Assembly: GCF_050947875.1 (NCBI RefSeq)
Contig: NC_134577.1
Coordinates: 67,863,139-67,927,138 of the forward strand
Origin: Dermacentor variabilis
Lineage: Eukaryota > Arthropoda > Arachnida > Ixodida > Ixodidae
Length of the DNA stretch: 64,000 bases
Direction of reading: 5' to 3'
The stretch's first letter is position 1. Every line of letters begins with the position of its first letter. This document shows positions 35,591 through 48,700 of this stretch, piece by piece. The notes beneath the pieces were generated by a model. That model was not told where the DNA came from. It made no database searches and worked only from the letters and a program-made list of their open reading frames with translations. Position numbers and translations under genes: made by a program.

Positions 35591-36575
35591 TTCAGAATGC
35601 TGGCGCGATAAGGCGTGGTGGCGGTGTTGTTGCAGCCGTCACACCTCTGCTGTGGAGAAGACGAGGCGGGAGGAAATGTGGCAGTTCTTTTGCTGGATGT
35701 TTGCTCTCCGTTCCCTTCAGACAATTCTATCCGCCACGGTTAGGTATGTACACAGCTTATCAACAGGAACGCTAGTAAGTGCGAGCGCAATGCTAATGCC
35801 AGCAGCCTGTTTTACAGACACTGGAGGCGCGTTCGCGCTGTCGTGCTGTTACGGTGCCAACGGCCGTGTAAAAAAACTCTATGCTAATGGTTCATGCGTG
35901 GACGGCACGCGGAGGGTAAAAAGGTCCTAACAGGCCAGAGCGATGCGCCGCGCGTTTGGATGCAGAAACGAGGAAGACAAGTGGACGCAGCCTCATGGTC
36001 TGCTCAATCAGCTCGTTAGCTGAACCAGGCCAGCATTCTGGCTTCCGCTGCTGGAATGAGCATTGTAAGCACGTGCACTGGCTTCTTCGTGTTTGTTAAA
36101 CGTTGACAAGGAAGGAGCGGGAAGTGACTTTATTTAGAACCGCCTAGAAGATTACTTCAGGCGTCTTGAGTCTGTCTGTCTGTCGTGCTCTGTCTGTCGG
36201 CTGACGTGCTTATACCAACGTCATCACTTCGTAATCGTCATCTCATTGTCATCATGCCAGGTCGTCCAGCGCCTTTGTCGTTCCATCGACGTCATTCTAC
36301 ATTCGTCATTCCATAGCCGTCACTGCACCGTCGTCACACAGTCATCGTCATGATGAGCAACCTTGCTAAGCGTGTGCCATACCAAAGTGGGCCTGTACCG
36401 GAAAGATTGTGCCCCATATAACAGAAGCAACAGAAATCTCAGAATGACCACAACAGATTTTAAATAAACGTCAGCAATACGTTGTCTCGCTATATTGCTT
36501 GAATGCTAATCGCATTACCGTGGACAGTCATTGTGAGATGGGCTTGGCCGAAATTGCTATGCCTTCGAATTGAGC
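35591..36575. other. Non-coding; CGTCAT-rich stretch at 36195-36350
   Basis: CGTCA(T/C) words are spaced irregularly, preceded by GTCTGTCTGTC. No gene found. Confidence 0.4.
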
Positions 36576-36793
36576 ATATGGACTCGATAATAATAATAAT
36601 ATTTGGGGTTTTACGTGCCAAAACCACTTTCTGATTATGAGGCACGCCGTAGTGGAGGACTCCGGAAATTTTGACCACCTGGGGTTCTTTAACGTGCACC
36701 TAAATCTAAGCACACGGGTGTTTTCGCATTTCGCCCCCATCGAAATGCGGCCGCCGTGGCCGGGATTCGATCCCGCGACATATATGGACTCGA
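36576..36793 (-). mobile_element. Ruka-like SINE, 5'-truncated, with target duplications
   Basis: The minus strand has the 3' portion of the SINE from the B box (CGGGATCGAATCCCGG) to the tail (ATT)n. The A-box head is missing. ATATGGACTCGA flanks it at 36576-36587 and 36782-36793, so truncation happened at insertion. Confidence 0.88.
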
Positions 36794-37902
36794 AATATAA
36801 GTTTTTCGACGTTTTACTCGAATATCCAGGCACCCGCAGAAAGAAACACCACATTAACAGGCGTATTGGAAAAATGTATCAAGGGTATGAAGGGGCGTTG
36901 CGCATGTTTGGCACATGGGTGTCCCACTGCAGGAGTCGAACTTCTAGCCCTGGGCTGGCCCTTTTCCTGCACGCATGGAGCCGTGGAATTGCGGCCGTAA
37001 ACTGAGGTCCCAACGTTATCCAGTATTTGGAATGTTTTGCCCGCAACTTCTGCTCATACGTATGCGTAGTGTCCCTTACCGCGTGATGACGGCATCGCAC
37101 AACACAAGAAGCCCTTCTGTTATCTAGGACAGCGTTTCATAGCGGCTAGTTCACAATCTCGGTCGCGAGTTATAAAGCGGAGTTTGCGAGCAGCTCAGAA
37201 GCAAGGATTACGAAAAGGAAGCAGGCGACGTCCTTGAACCACACTAAAGTCTGTTCTAGATCACCATATATGTCGACGCAGGAGGCCACGGGGTTTTCCG
37301 TTGGAAAACACGGGCACGTGCAAACGATAACTGAAATTGCGATCGAACGCAATCGGCAGTGCGTTGTACGTGCAATGCGTGGAATTAACTGAAGCACGTT
37401 TACTTTTGCTTATTTTTGGGTGTGCAAGTGCTCTAAGACTTCACAAGCTACTCTGCAATGAGTCTAAGTTTCCATGGCCGGTTTCTCGAATCGAGATGCG
37501 CGATATGCTTGGATCTTGGAGCAGCAAAATTATTCTTCAGCCGCGAAGCACTCGGCGAAAATTTTCGACTTATTTCCGGCGTGGGTGCTGAGGAGGCTTG
37601 GCGGCGTCGACGCTTCAAGCTATTTCTCAGGGCCATTTCAATCACACGACACGCACTCTGTTTTAGACTGCCGTCGAGTCAGAATATAACGAAGTCGGAT
37701 GCAGCGAATTATTCTCTATCACGAACACGCGAAACTCGCTGGCCGACACTCTTGTAAAAGAACTCTCTCATAATCCGTCCGACAGTGCATACATAGAACT
37801 GTGGATGCCTGCAGCCAACTCCATGAGACCGCTTGCATGAATGCGAGAGCAGCTCTAAGGTCATACTTATTTCTATGGTTTTGATGTCTAGAATGCGTTA
37901 CC
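36794..37902. other. Non-coding, nothing recognised
   Basis: Scattered open frames without motifs. No repeat identified. Confidence 0.3.
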
Positions 37903-38095
37903 TTGCTAAGCACGCGGTCGTGGGATCAAATCCCGGCCGCGGTGGCCACATTACGATGGAGGCGAAATGCAAAAATGCCCCTGTGCCGTCAATTGGGTGC
38001 ATGTCAAAGAAGTTCAGGTAGCCAAAATAAATCCGGAGTCCCTCACTACGGCGTGGCTCATAATCTGATCGTGGTTTTGACTCGTAAAACCCAGA
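37903..38095 (+). mobile_element. Diverged Ruka-like SINE, 5'-truncated
   Basis: Starts near GCTAAGCACGCGGTCGTGG, keeps a B-box-like GGGATCAAATCCCGG, then GGCGAAATGCAAAAATGCCC, GGGTGCATGTCAAAGAA and CACTACGGCGTGGCTCATAA in family order. More diverged than the copies at 9974 and 28890. Confidence 0.75.
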
Positions 38096-38925
<830 letters not shown>

Positions 38926-38944
38926 AGCTAATGATGCTGTAGGA

Positions 38945-39280
38945 GGCCGGTCATCAGAAACGCTTTGGCAGTCTGTCATTCGCCACGCAGAGTCCCTCAG
39001 ATTCTAAAGCACTAAGAATTCGCTTCCCACCGGTATCATTCACCTTGTTATCTCAAAGAGAATGTTCCGCGTTAAAATCCCCGCATATGATCCTCGGAGC
39101 AGGGCAGCGGCTGCAGAGGCCTCTTCTGATATTTCCCATCGAGACCTTGTGACAAGAGCGGACATATAAGGACGCCACGCCGAGGCTTCACTTTCCCAAC
39201 CGCACTTTTTCAGCACTGACCTCCAAAGCACTGCTCCAGAGGTCTTCAATTGGTAGGACGAAGTGTGGTATTTCACGTGT
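38945..39280 (-). pseudogene. APE endonuclease fragment of I-type LINE
   Basis: The minus strand reads SLYVRSCHKVSMGNI followed by RIICGDFNAEHSL, the catalytic GDFNA-H block, then a stop and NDTGGKRILSALESEGL. These match the middle of APE endonucleases of I-group LINEs. Frameshifts are present. Both ends of the domain are missing. Confidence 0.7.
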
Positions 39281-41018
39281 GGCATACCAAGGTGCTTGCG
39301 TTCTCATCTTCTCATCTGGAGTTGCTTGTTGGATAAGCGGCCCTTCGCACCTTGGTCCGCGGCTTCGTGCAAGCTTGCAAAGAGCTCTCAACGCTACTTC
39401 GGAGTACTTGGGTGAAGTTGGCCTGCTCATATCACCTGCTAAGTCGGCTGCAATAGCATATCACTGTAAACAACGCGCTCGCCGAACAATGAGCCGACTG
39501 TATCTTGACGAAACGCCTATAAACTGGGTGCGACAACACCGTTATTTGGGGTTAATTGTGGATGATCGCATCTCTTGGCGTCCTGCCATTAAATCTGTAC
39601 GACGCAAATCGCACTCCCTCCTTAAGTATGTGGCCGCCTTAACTTCTCGAGGTGCTGGCTGCGACCAAACAACGGCTCTCCAGCTGTACCAGTTCTCTGT
39701 ACTCTCAGGCATGCTGTACGCATTACCAATTTTGAACATACCACCTAGTTTGATGGCCCAACTGGAGCTAGATCATTGCGTTGCCCTTCGACCAACGCTT
39801 AGATTACCTCGTGAGGCGTAATCTATTGCATTACTCACTGAAGCGCATCAGTTACCCCTGAGGCTGCAAGCAGATCAGAGAGCTCTGTATCATATTGAGC
39901 GTCTGCACCGCGCATCGAATGGTCAGTCGCTCCTTGATCATCTCATTCACCGCCCGTTATCTCGCATGGGAAAAATGGCGGCATCATTTATGAATATCAC
40001 TACCATTTCTGAACATGCTGCTTCAGATACGTCTCCACCTCCAAAAGGTATCACTAAACACGTATTCCCCATTTACCTCACAATCCCTGACGTGCACAAA
40101 AAGTCTGATATGACTGTTTCGGCAATATTCCAATTGGCTCAGTCTCACATGTTCGAAATGTTTCCAGATTATCTTCAAGTTTTGACAGATGCATCTGTAC
40201 AAAACGGCAGTCAAGCCGCCTCTGCAGCTTTTTTCTGCCCTTCAACTCAAGTACGACGTATCTTTCAAATACCTCATCCAACTTCGTCAACAACTGCGGA
40301 GCTAGCAGCGATTAATGTTGCACTGAAATACGTGCAAGAGGAGTTAACTGCATCGAAGGTTGTCATCTTTACGGACTGTCGTGCTGCCCTTAGCAGATTA
40401 CAACGCAGTGAGCTTGATAGTCCACTTGTGCGCAAGACTACTGACTCTGCGAGCAAAATTACATCACGCGGGGTATCTCTCGTTGCTCAATGGATACCTT
40501 CACACGTAGGAATCGCCGGAAATGAAGAGGCTGATCGGCTCGCTTCAAGTTGCGCTCATAACTACTGTGAGTGTCCAAAAATTTTGTGCAAGCTTGATGA
40601 CGCTCGTTTGATGATTCGTCGCCACCTACTCAAGCAGCATCCAGATAAGCGCGTCGCAAATGGAACGTTCCCGTCCCGTGTTCGCGGTCGAGGCTTGCCT
40701 CGTCGCGCTAGAGCACAACTGCTCAAGCTGAGGGTTGGTTGCGTGAACGTGCACGAGCGTTTATACAGACAAGGGCGTGTGGCAAGCCCATTGTGTACGT
40801 CTTGTGGCTGCTACGAGGCACTTCAGCACCTTATATTTGAGTGTCCCGCTTTCAGTGCGCAGCGCATGACGCTAGTGAGAAACTACCATCTCCTTGGCCT
40901 GCGGTGTGCGACACTCGAGGAATGTTTATACCCCAGTGGTTGTGCGTCTAAACAGGATCAGGTCCTTCGCGCCCTACTGAACTTTCTAGAGTTAACTAAC
41001 TTAGGTTCACGTTTGTAG
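39279..41018 (+). pseudogene. RT C-terminus and RNase H of I-type LINE, one in-frame stop
   Basis: The frame is open from 39279 to 41018 except for one TAA at 39819-39821, a likely CAA-to-TAA change. It starts in the RT thumb (LLISPAKSAAIAY, RYLGLIVDDRISW) and continues into a complete RNase H: VLTDAS, TTAELAAINVAL, VIFTDCRAAL and WIPSHVGIAGNEEADRLA. These supply the D, E, D and D/H catalytic positions. A C-terminal CTSCGCYEALQHLIFECPAF zinc motif follows. It is the best-preserved RNase H in the window, though RT motifs A to C are absent. Confidence 0.85.
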
Positions 41019-41555
41019 CGTGAACATTCAACATTGTGTAGTAGCGTGATCTTCAGTGACCGGCCGTACTGGGTGTGATCTGTACTGTGTTCTAACGCTT
41101 CTTCCTTAGAAGATGGGAAGTGGCGGGTTCAAAAACCTTGTAGTGTATATTGTGAACCGACTACCGGTGAAACTGTGATTGCGTGCAGCTGTACTTGGCG
41201 TCTCATTGTGGAGCGCACAATTAGCCGCATAGCGAACTAGCCATGGATGTGATTGATAATTGTGGAGGCTGTTCGACGCGGCGTCACTTTAATTCCGGCT
41301 GCAGAGTCGAAACTCGGCAGAACAAGGTGCGTAGTTTACTGTGTTCTACTTTAGTCTTTAGATTTGTCCTGTTGCTCTTCCTTTCCTCTTTCCTCCCCTC
41401 CTTCCTATCTTCCATTTCTGTGTTGCTGTCACCTCCCTTCAGAAGAGTAGGCAGGCGTTGTGCCCCTTCCGGTGGCAATTGCCAGCCTGATCCTCGCTTT
41501 CCCTTTCCTGTTAACTGTGTGTATGGGCTCAAAACAAATAATAATAATAATTCGG

Positions 41556-42104
41556 AACTGTCGAAATACTTTTGTTTCCATCTATTACATAACCAGTAAT
41601 TCACTTAGAACTTGAAAGGTCTGTCTCAGACAGGACCAGTATTGATACGCCCATGTTGCGTAAGAAATATGGCAGCTCTTAGTATCTCTTCTCGAGCAGT
41701 CCTTGTTTCTTGGCAGAGCCACATCAGTTGGTGAATGTCCCCTGAATAAGCTGGAGCGACAGTTTGCTCTGTTGACTGGGTCGTCAGGTGCTGGAGCACA
41801 GGTGATGGATTGTGTATAAGGACCAAGGAGGTAAGGACCAAGGAAGTTCACTGACCCAGCTAGCGTTCTCCGAAGAGAGTCTTCCCTGCGCAAGAACGAT
41901 TTGGAGGAAGGAAGCGGACGCAGTTAACAAGCAGCAGTGCTCACGTGTTGTCCTATCATTATAAGCACAATGAACGTATCTGTTGATTTACGTCTACAAC
42001 TTTGGGTTGGCTTTAATGCTTAGTCGAGAGTGTGCGTCAGCGTTTGCTCTCTCTAAAATAGCCTTACGAGTTTTGGTGAAGGTGCGTTGCCTGTTGAGGA
42101 CAGG
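41556..42104. other. Non-coding; possible LINE C-terminal remnant on the minus strand
   Basis: At 41626-41841 a minus frame reads CPVLQHL-like and HQLMWLCQETRTAREEILRAA, faintly like a zinc-region C-terminus of an I-group ORF2. Too weak to call. Confidence 0.25.
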
Positions 42105-44193
42105 TCTTCTAAGATGTTGCGCTAGAGGAGAGATGCTGGTAGAATTCGCAGAAAGCAATAAGCTGAGAATAGTGAACACCTTCTTCAGGAAACGTAGCAG
42201 GAGAAAGTGGACCTGGAAAAGCCCTAATGGTGAAACAGGAAATACAATTGATTTCATACTTTCTGCCGATCCCAGCATAGTGCAGGATGTAGAAGTGATA
42301 TGTAGTGTGAAGTGCAGTGATGATAGGTTAGTGAAGGCTAGGATTCACCTCAATTTGAACAGAGATAGAGTAAAATTGGTCAAGAAAAAACAGGTCAACT
42401 TAGAGGCAGTGAGGGTAAAAGCAGACAAATTTAGGCTGGTACTTGCGAACAAATATGCATCCTTAGAACAGCAAGATGATGATGATGATGACATAGAGGT
42501 AATGAATGAAACCGTAGCGAGGCTGGCTTCACAGACAGCAATTGATGTTGAAGGCAAGGCACCAGGACAACCAGTAGGCAAGCTCTCCCAAGTAACACTG
42601 GACCGAATAAAGAAACGACAAAGAATGAAAGCGTCCAACTGAAGAGATAAAGAATTCGCGGAACTGTCAAAACTCATCAACAAAGCGAAAATAAGTGACA
42701 TTCAAAATTATAACGTGAGAAAGACTGAATAAATCGGAAAAAATGGATGCAGCCTGAAATCAGTGGGAAGGAAACTTGGCATAGCACAAACCAATATGTA
42801 TGCACTGAAAGATAAGCAGGGTAATATCGTCAGCAATCTTGAAGGTATAATAAAAACAGCGGAAGAATTCTATACGGACTTGTGCTGTGCTCAGAGGACT
42901 CAGAAGTATTCTATTCGAAACAATAATGAACAGTCTACAGAAACTCCTCGTATAACTAGAGATGAGATCAGAAGGGCCTTGCAAGGCATGAAACGGGGAA
43001 AAACGGCAGGAGAGGATGAAATAGTAGTCGATTTAATCAAAGATGGCAGAGACAGAATGCTAGGAAAACTGGTGGCTCTCTATACGAAGTGTCTCTATCG
43101 ACTGCAAGGGTCCCAGAAAACTGGAAGAATTCAAGCATTATACTAATCCACAAAGAGGCAGATGTTAAAGAACTGAAAAATTTTAGGCCCGTTAGCTTAC
43201 TCCCACTATTATATAAAATATTTACCAAAATAATCTCCAATAGAATAAGGGCAACACTGGACTTTAATCAACCAAGGAAACAGGCTGGCTTCAGGAAGGG
43301 ATACTCTACGATGGAACACATCCATTTCATTAATCGGTTTGTCGGGAAATCCGCACAGTTCAATAAGCCTCTCTTTATGGATTTCATAGATTGCGAAAAG
43401 CATTTGATTCAGTAGAGATACCAGCAGTCGTAGAGGCATTTCGTAATAAAGGATTACAGACAGCTTACGTAAGTACCCTGGAAAACATCCACAGAGATTC
43501 CACAGCCACTTTAGTTCTACAGAAGTAGGAACATACCTATGAAGAAAGGGGTCAGACAAGGAGACACGATCTCTCCACTGCGTGCTTGGGAGAAGTATTC
43601 AAGCTATTAAACTGGGAAGGTTTAGTAAGGATTGACGGCGAATACCTCAGCAACCTTCGGTTTGCCGATGACGTTGTTCTATTCAGCAATACTGCGGATG
43701 AGTTACAACCAATGATTGAGAACCTTAACAGGGAGAGTGTAAGAGTGGGGTTGGAAGATTAATATGTAGAAGACAAAGATAACGATAAATAACCAGGCAA
43801 GGAAACTAGAGTTCAAGATCGCAAGTCGGCCTCTAGAGTCTGTGAAGGAGTTCGTTTGCCTTGGTCAACTAATCACAGGGAACCCTGACCATGAGAAGGA
43901 AATTCAGAGAAGAATAAAAATGGGTTGGATCGCATACGGCAGACATCGTGAGCTCCTGACTGGGAACTTACCGTTATCATTGAAAAGGCAGGTATGCAAT
44001 CAGTGCACTTTACCGGTGCTGATATATGGGGCAGAGACTTGGAGACTGACAGAGAAGCTTGAGAACGAGTTAAGAACCGTGAAAAGAGTGATGGAAGGAA
44101 GAATGCTAGGCATGACTTCAGGAGACAGAAAGAGAGCGGTTTGGATCAAAGCAAACGGGCAGAGACGATATTCTAATAGACATTAGGAGAAAG

Positions 44194-44228
44194 AAATGGC
44201 GCTGAGCAGGTCAAGCTCAGCGCCATTT
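44194..44228. repeat. 14-bp perfect inverted repeat at the insertion junction
   Basis: AAATGGCGCTGAGC (44194-44207) and GCTCAGCGCCATTT (44215-44228) flank a 7-base loop. The left arm is RTE coding sequence and the right arm is the first sequence of the insert. The right arm looks like filler copied in reverse from the target at integration. Confidence 0.8.
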
Positions 44229-45660
44229 TTTTAGCTCTCCTATTCAAGAAATCTTTGCTCACTAGTTCTCTTCCTGTAGATTGGAAGGTTGCCTGCGTGG
44301 TCCCTATTCATAAGACCGGGCCTCGGGAATTGGTCTCTAATTACCGTCCTATATCCTTAATAAGTAATGTCTGTAAAACTCTAGAGCACATCCTATATAC
44401 GAACATAATGAATCATCTCAATCCCTTATTAAATCCAAATCAGCACGGCTTCCGGCAAGGGACATCCTGTGTTACACAACTAACCGAGTTTGTTCATGAG
44501 GTATGCGAAGCTATGGATCGTTGTAGCATCATTGACTGCATATTCATTGATTTTAAAAAGGCTTTTGACGTAGTAGATCATGGTCTCTTAGTCCACAAGT
44601 TGCGCTGCTTAAATGTGAATGAGAAGGTCGTAGAATGGATTAGGGAACATTTAAGTTTAAGGTGTCAGTATGTCACAATAAACGGAGCCAAATCAAATGC
44701 AGCTTCCGTCACGTCAGGCGTCCCACAGGGGTCAGCTTTGGGACCGTTGCTTTTTGTTGTGTTCATTAATGACATATCAGAGAATATTACTTCCCACATG
44801 CGACTCTTCGCTGATGACTGTGTGGTCTACAGAGAAGTGAAAAATTCCCAGGATTCGCTTGCTTTGCAGGAAGACCTAAATACATTGCACCGGTGGTGCG
44901 AACAGTGGCACATGAATATAAATTTGCAAAAAACAGTGCACATGTGTTTCACGAGGAAAAAGAATGTACCTAATTACGTCTATAACATAAACGGCCACTT
45001 ATTGGAAACTGTTCTCGAATATAAATATTTAGGTGTGTACATCACCTCAAAACTATGTTGGCATCGACATGTTGATTACGTTGCTGGGAAAGCTTGCAAA
45101 ATGTTGGGTTTTTTGCGCCGTAACACGAGAATGTTTCCGCAAGGCTCTAGGAATTTACTATTTAAAACGTATATTAGATCCGCGTTGGAATATGCTTGTA
45201 CTGTATGGGACCCGCCGACAAAGACTGACAGACAAAATTAGAAAGAATCCATAACTTAGCGGCCCGCTACGTTTCTGGGAATTATAGTAGATACATTAGT
45301 GTGTCTGGCATAAAACAGGAATTAGAATGGGAACCCCTTGAAGTAAGAAGAAGAAAGCTAAGGCTTAAATTTTTTCATAACATATATTACGATAAGATTG
45401 CTATTCCTAGGGAGAAGTACATTTTTCATCCACACTACAGATCCGATCGGGTTGATCATAACCATAAAGTGCGTGAATTCAGGTCAAGAACCGATATGTT
45501 CAAGATGTCGTTTTTTCCTCACACTGTTCGAGAATGGAATGCTTTATCTTCATTTCTTGTTAATATTACTGACAATGAAGTGTTTGCATCGTCATTGTGA
45601 CTGCCATTGTAATATTTTTTTCTTTCCCCCTCCACTGTAATGCCACTGTGGCGCTGTGGG

Positions 45661-45707
<47 letters not shown>

Positions 45708-45711
45708 AAAA
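44215..45711 (+). mobile_element. CR1-like LINE, 5'-truncated, inserted in the RTE copy
   Basis: Begins just before VDWKVACVVPIHKTG and ends in a (TAAA)n tail at about 45660-45711. Frame 44255-45241 (328 codons) covers the RT with NYRPISLISNVCKTLEHI, NQHGFRQGTSC, IFIDFKKAFDVVDH, GVPQGSALGPLLFVVFINDI, RLFADDCVVYRE and YLGVYITSKLCWHRHV. One frameshift near 45235 separates the C-terminal part, which ends FFPHTVREWNALS. Apart from that frameshift it is well preserved, so it is a young insertion. Confidence 0.88.
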
Positions 45712-45955
45712 GTAATGGGCACATTAGATAACCGTTGGACCATTAGGGTGATAGAATGAATACCAAGAGAATGGAAGCGCTGTAGAGGACGGCAGAAGGC
45801 TAGGTGGTGCGACGAAATTGAGAAATTTACGGGTGCTAGCTGGAATCGGTTGGCGCATAGCATGAGTAATTGGAGATCGCAGGGAGAGGCCTTCGTCCTG
45901 CAGTCGACATAAAATAGGCTGATGATGAGGATGATAATGATTATGATGACGATCT

Positions 45956-46671
45956 GGAATTGTTCACTTTATGGGGCGCTCGCGCACGAGTTTGGCTTTT
46001 CCGCTGTGCACTGGTACACGGGCTCCGTAGCCGGTTTTGACACACGATAATTGTTGCTTTGATTTATTTATTAACATTCTTGGCAATCATGCTGCAAACG
46101 TTTCTCAAGACCACTGGAAACCAAGCATTTCAGGAGCATATACTGTCTTCTATAGCATGCGTTTTCAAGAAACCGCCTCAGTTCCTGGCGCAGGCACCCG
46201 CAATCTAAAGATGCGTACAGTTAAGAGCAACACGTGCGAAAGGCAACTTTCTTTCGGTGTGTTTTCTTGAACAGAAACTCTCAAGTATCACTTCGCTGAA
46301 CACGGTTTCTTGGAAATCAAGATACGGGGGACAGCCCAGCGGACGAGACGGTGTGCGACCTGTACTTCTAGCTAATCACGAAGCCACCGTCGCACTTTGC
46401 ATCTCTCCGAGTAGAACTTGGTGATTGTTACGCTCGTCAAGTAGCCTGCATTCTATCAAAGGTGCTAACAACATGGAACAGTCTTTTAAAACAAAAGTTG
46501 GCTGGGATTTGTGCTTTTGAATTTTCATAAACCCGAGAACATCGGCTCCAGCAGAGCCTATTTATGCGTCGTCGGGTTGGGAAAAAGAAAAGTTCTCACT
46601 AATATTTTTTCTGCAACACTAGTTCATGACTCTGGCCAATTTTCGTTTTACGCAAATGAGTTATGCTTCGC
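45956..46671. other. Non-coding, nothing recognised
   Basis: No motif or repeat identified. Confidence 0.3.
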
Positions 46672-47250
46672 ATCATCATTATCATCATCATCCTGGCTTC
46701 GCCCACTGCAGTGCAAAGGCCTCTCCCATACTTCTCCAACTACCCCAGTGATGTGCCAATTGCGGCCATGTTGTCCCTGCAAACTTCCTAATGTCATCCA
46801 CCCACCTAACTTCATGCCGCCCCCTTCTACGCTTCCCTTCTCTTCGAATCCAGTCCGTAACCCTTAATGGCCATCGATTATCTTCCCTCCTCATTACATG
46901 CCCTGCCCATACCCCCATTTCTTTTTCTTGATTTCAACTAAGATGTCATTAACTCGCGTCTGTTACCTCACCCAATCTGCTCTCTTCTAATCCCTTAACG
47001 TTACGCCCATCATTCTTCTTTCCATAGCTGGTTGCGTCATCCTCAATTTAAGTAGAACCCTTTTCGCAAGCCTGCAGGTTTGTGCCCCGTAGGTGCGCAC
47101 TGGTAAGACACAGCAGTTATACACTTTTCTCTTGAGCCATAATAGCAACTTGGTGTTCATGATCTGAGAATGCCTGCAAAACGCACTCCAGCCCATTCTT
47201 ATTCTTCTGATTATTCTTCTGTTTATGCTTCTCCTATGATCCACAATAGG
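46672..47250 (-). mobile_element. RTE-type LINE 3' fragment, copy 3
   Basis: The minus strand encodes only the C-terminal tail: RRIRMGWSAFCRHSQIMN, then WAGHVMRREDNRWPLRVTD and GSWRSMGEAFALQWA, with a frameshift between. The 3' end is an (ATG)n-type repeat at 46672-46692. Nearly the same sequence as the end of copy 1, so they are one subfamily with different tail repeats. Confidence 0.85.
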
Positions 47251-47814
47251 CTGCTATTACTCGGCCTGTGTTCAGTCAAAGGAAATGTACTGCACTGATC
47301 GAAGGGTTAGGAAAACTAGGAAAATTCAATTAAATATGCTAGAACAACACATTATGCCTTACAATGCCTTATATCGTGCTCGAACAATAATCTTGTTTTA
47401 AATTGCGCGTCTCTCTTGAACGCTGTGCGCCCTGTGCAGGTCACGAATGACATCCGCGTTACCACCGTGACCTATCATTATTAGCGAGCGCATAGTTTTC
47501 AAGAAGAGAAACCCAAGCAAGACAGATGGCGATCATGGTTTGGGGACCAGAAACACCCAAAAGAGAGTAAAACTTTGAGACTGTAACTGACGTAAAATGA
47601 CTCTGCCGGCACTGCCATTGTATTGCACTATATAGTTAAATAGTTGCGTTTCTCTGTTAGGAAACGAGGTAGTTGCATATTAGAGGCAGTTGCATATGCG
47701 TCTCCAGGGGCTCTTTGGCCGCCTTTGGTCGACGAAAGGTCACCAGTAGCTGTGGACTACTATAGTCGATGCCAACCTAAACATATTATATGTACGCTGT
47801 CCAACTCGAACGCA
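47251..47814. other. Non-coding, nothing recognised
   Basis: No motif or repeat identified. Confidence 0.3.
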
Positions 47815-48170
47815 ACGTGCATAGACGTGCCAGCCAATTAAGTTCGCTTATTTGTCTGGCGTCCAGCGGTTTCCTGTGTTTAAAACAACCGTTGTTCTCC
47901 GTACAGATCGGTCTTTTTGTGGCCAGTTTCAGTGTGAAACCTGAACGTATAGGGCAAATATTATGGGTAACCTTGATGGTACTACCAGTCATAGCTAGCA
48001 TTAGAGCTTGAAGCAACTCGCCTTTATTTTCCGATGAGCCTAGCATTTAAGTTAGCAGAACAAAGTTATTAAGCTGTAAGCTGACTCCAGCAGGCTCGGC
48101 TCTGTTTCATAGACAAAGGGCAACTGCAATGAGTTTTGCAGCAAAGCTGTTGCCCTCTAGTTGGTCGAGA
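47815..48170 (+). repeat. Dispersed repeat family X, copy 3
   Basis: Matches 15561-16060 in order (GATCGGTCTTT, CCTGAACGTAT, TAGCAGAACAAAGTTAT, GCTGACTC, GGCTCGG) but is shorter in the middle. Confidence 0.45.
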
Positions 48171-48189
48171 TTTTTTCTTTCCGCATGCG

Positions 48190-48700
48190 AGGTGCTCACA
48201 CAAAACAGACGGCAGCTGGAAGCCTTGTGTTTGAGGTTCCGTATAACAGAATTATGTTTTCTCGTATATTCGAGTTACAACACGATGCTGTGATGTGTGC
48301 ATGTTGTGTGTAAATTGAACCTTACGAATTTTCTGACGTATCTCACTTCGAGAAATTCGGTTAGTTCAATAACGCACTTGCGCTAGGCGGAAGGCCTACA
48401 AGAAAGCGGATGTATGCTGTGCTAACAGTACCGCCACCTAGCGACCGCAGCCACTCAGAACGACCTCAAACGGCGGCTGTCTTTAAGTTCCCGCTTAACA
48501 AACATATGTGTTTTCGTACATTTGAATAACAGTCTGAAGTTATCATTTCTGCAGCTTGTGCGTAAGTCGTACTTTACGCACACTCCTGACGCAATTTACT
48601 TTTAAACATTATTTTAGTTCAGTATTTCACTTGCGTTTGACGGAGGGTCTAGAAGAATGACCGTGCATGCTGCACTCCTGCCTCACACGTGCGTGACCGC
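48190..48700 (-). repeat. Dispersed repeat family Y, tandem pair
   Basis: Two related units (about 48200-48420 and 48490-48690) share TGTTTTCGTA-ATT-GA, GTGTGTAA/GTGCGTAA, CTGACG and TTAGTTCA-TA-CACTTGCG. It is the reverse complement of the family at 27240-27580. Confidence 0.6.

Larger units (their letters stand above)
38945..41555. mobile_element. I-type LINE copy 3 with inverted 5' piece (twin-priming structure)
   Basis: The 5' endonuclease piece (38945-39280) is on the minus strand and directly abuts the RT C-terminus/RNase H/3' UTR piece on the plus strand (39281-41555). The plus piece ends in a C/T-rich 3' UTR and an (AAT)n tail at about 41538-41555. A head-to-head inversion with a missing middle (most of the RT) is the usual product of twin priming during LINE insertion. 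The alternative is two independent insertions of related elements. Confidence 0.7.
42105..45955 (+). mobile_element. RTE-type LINE copy 2, split by a CR1-like insertion
   Basis: 42105-44214 carries the end of the endonuclease (RKWTWKSPNGETGNTIDFIL, then SDDRLVKARI), the linker and a frame-shifted RT: KNFRPVSLLPLLYKIFTKII, QAGFRKGYSTMEHIH, GVRQGD and NLRFADDVVLFSN. The C-terminal region then follows (GAETWRLTEK). The coding sequence resumes at 45712 with a V-MGTLDNRWTIRV-type block, then GRQKARW and a GATGATGA-rich 3' end near 45955. FADD is intact, but several frameshifts and stops make it dead. The 5' end is truncated within the endonuclease. Confidence 0.82.

Noticed and set aside
35323..35775. 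Frame with 7-residue repeats (SALAPTN type)
   Set aside because: It starts at GTG with no ATG before the repeat; a 21-bp minisatellite keeps any frame open.
44194..44233. Hairpin followed by a T run, like a rho-independent terminator
   Set aside because: The DNA is from an animal genome and the hairpin straddles a LINE insertion junction.
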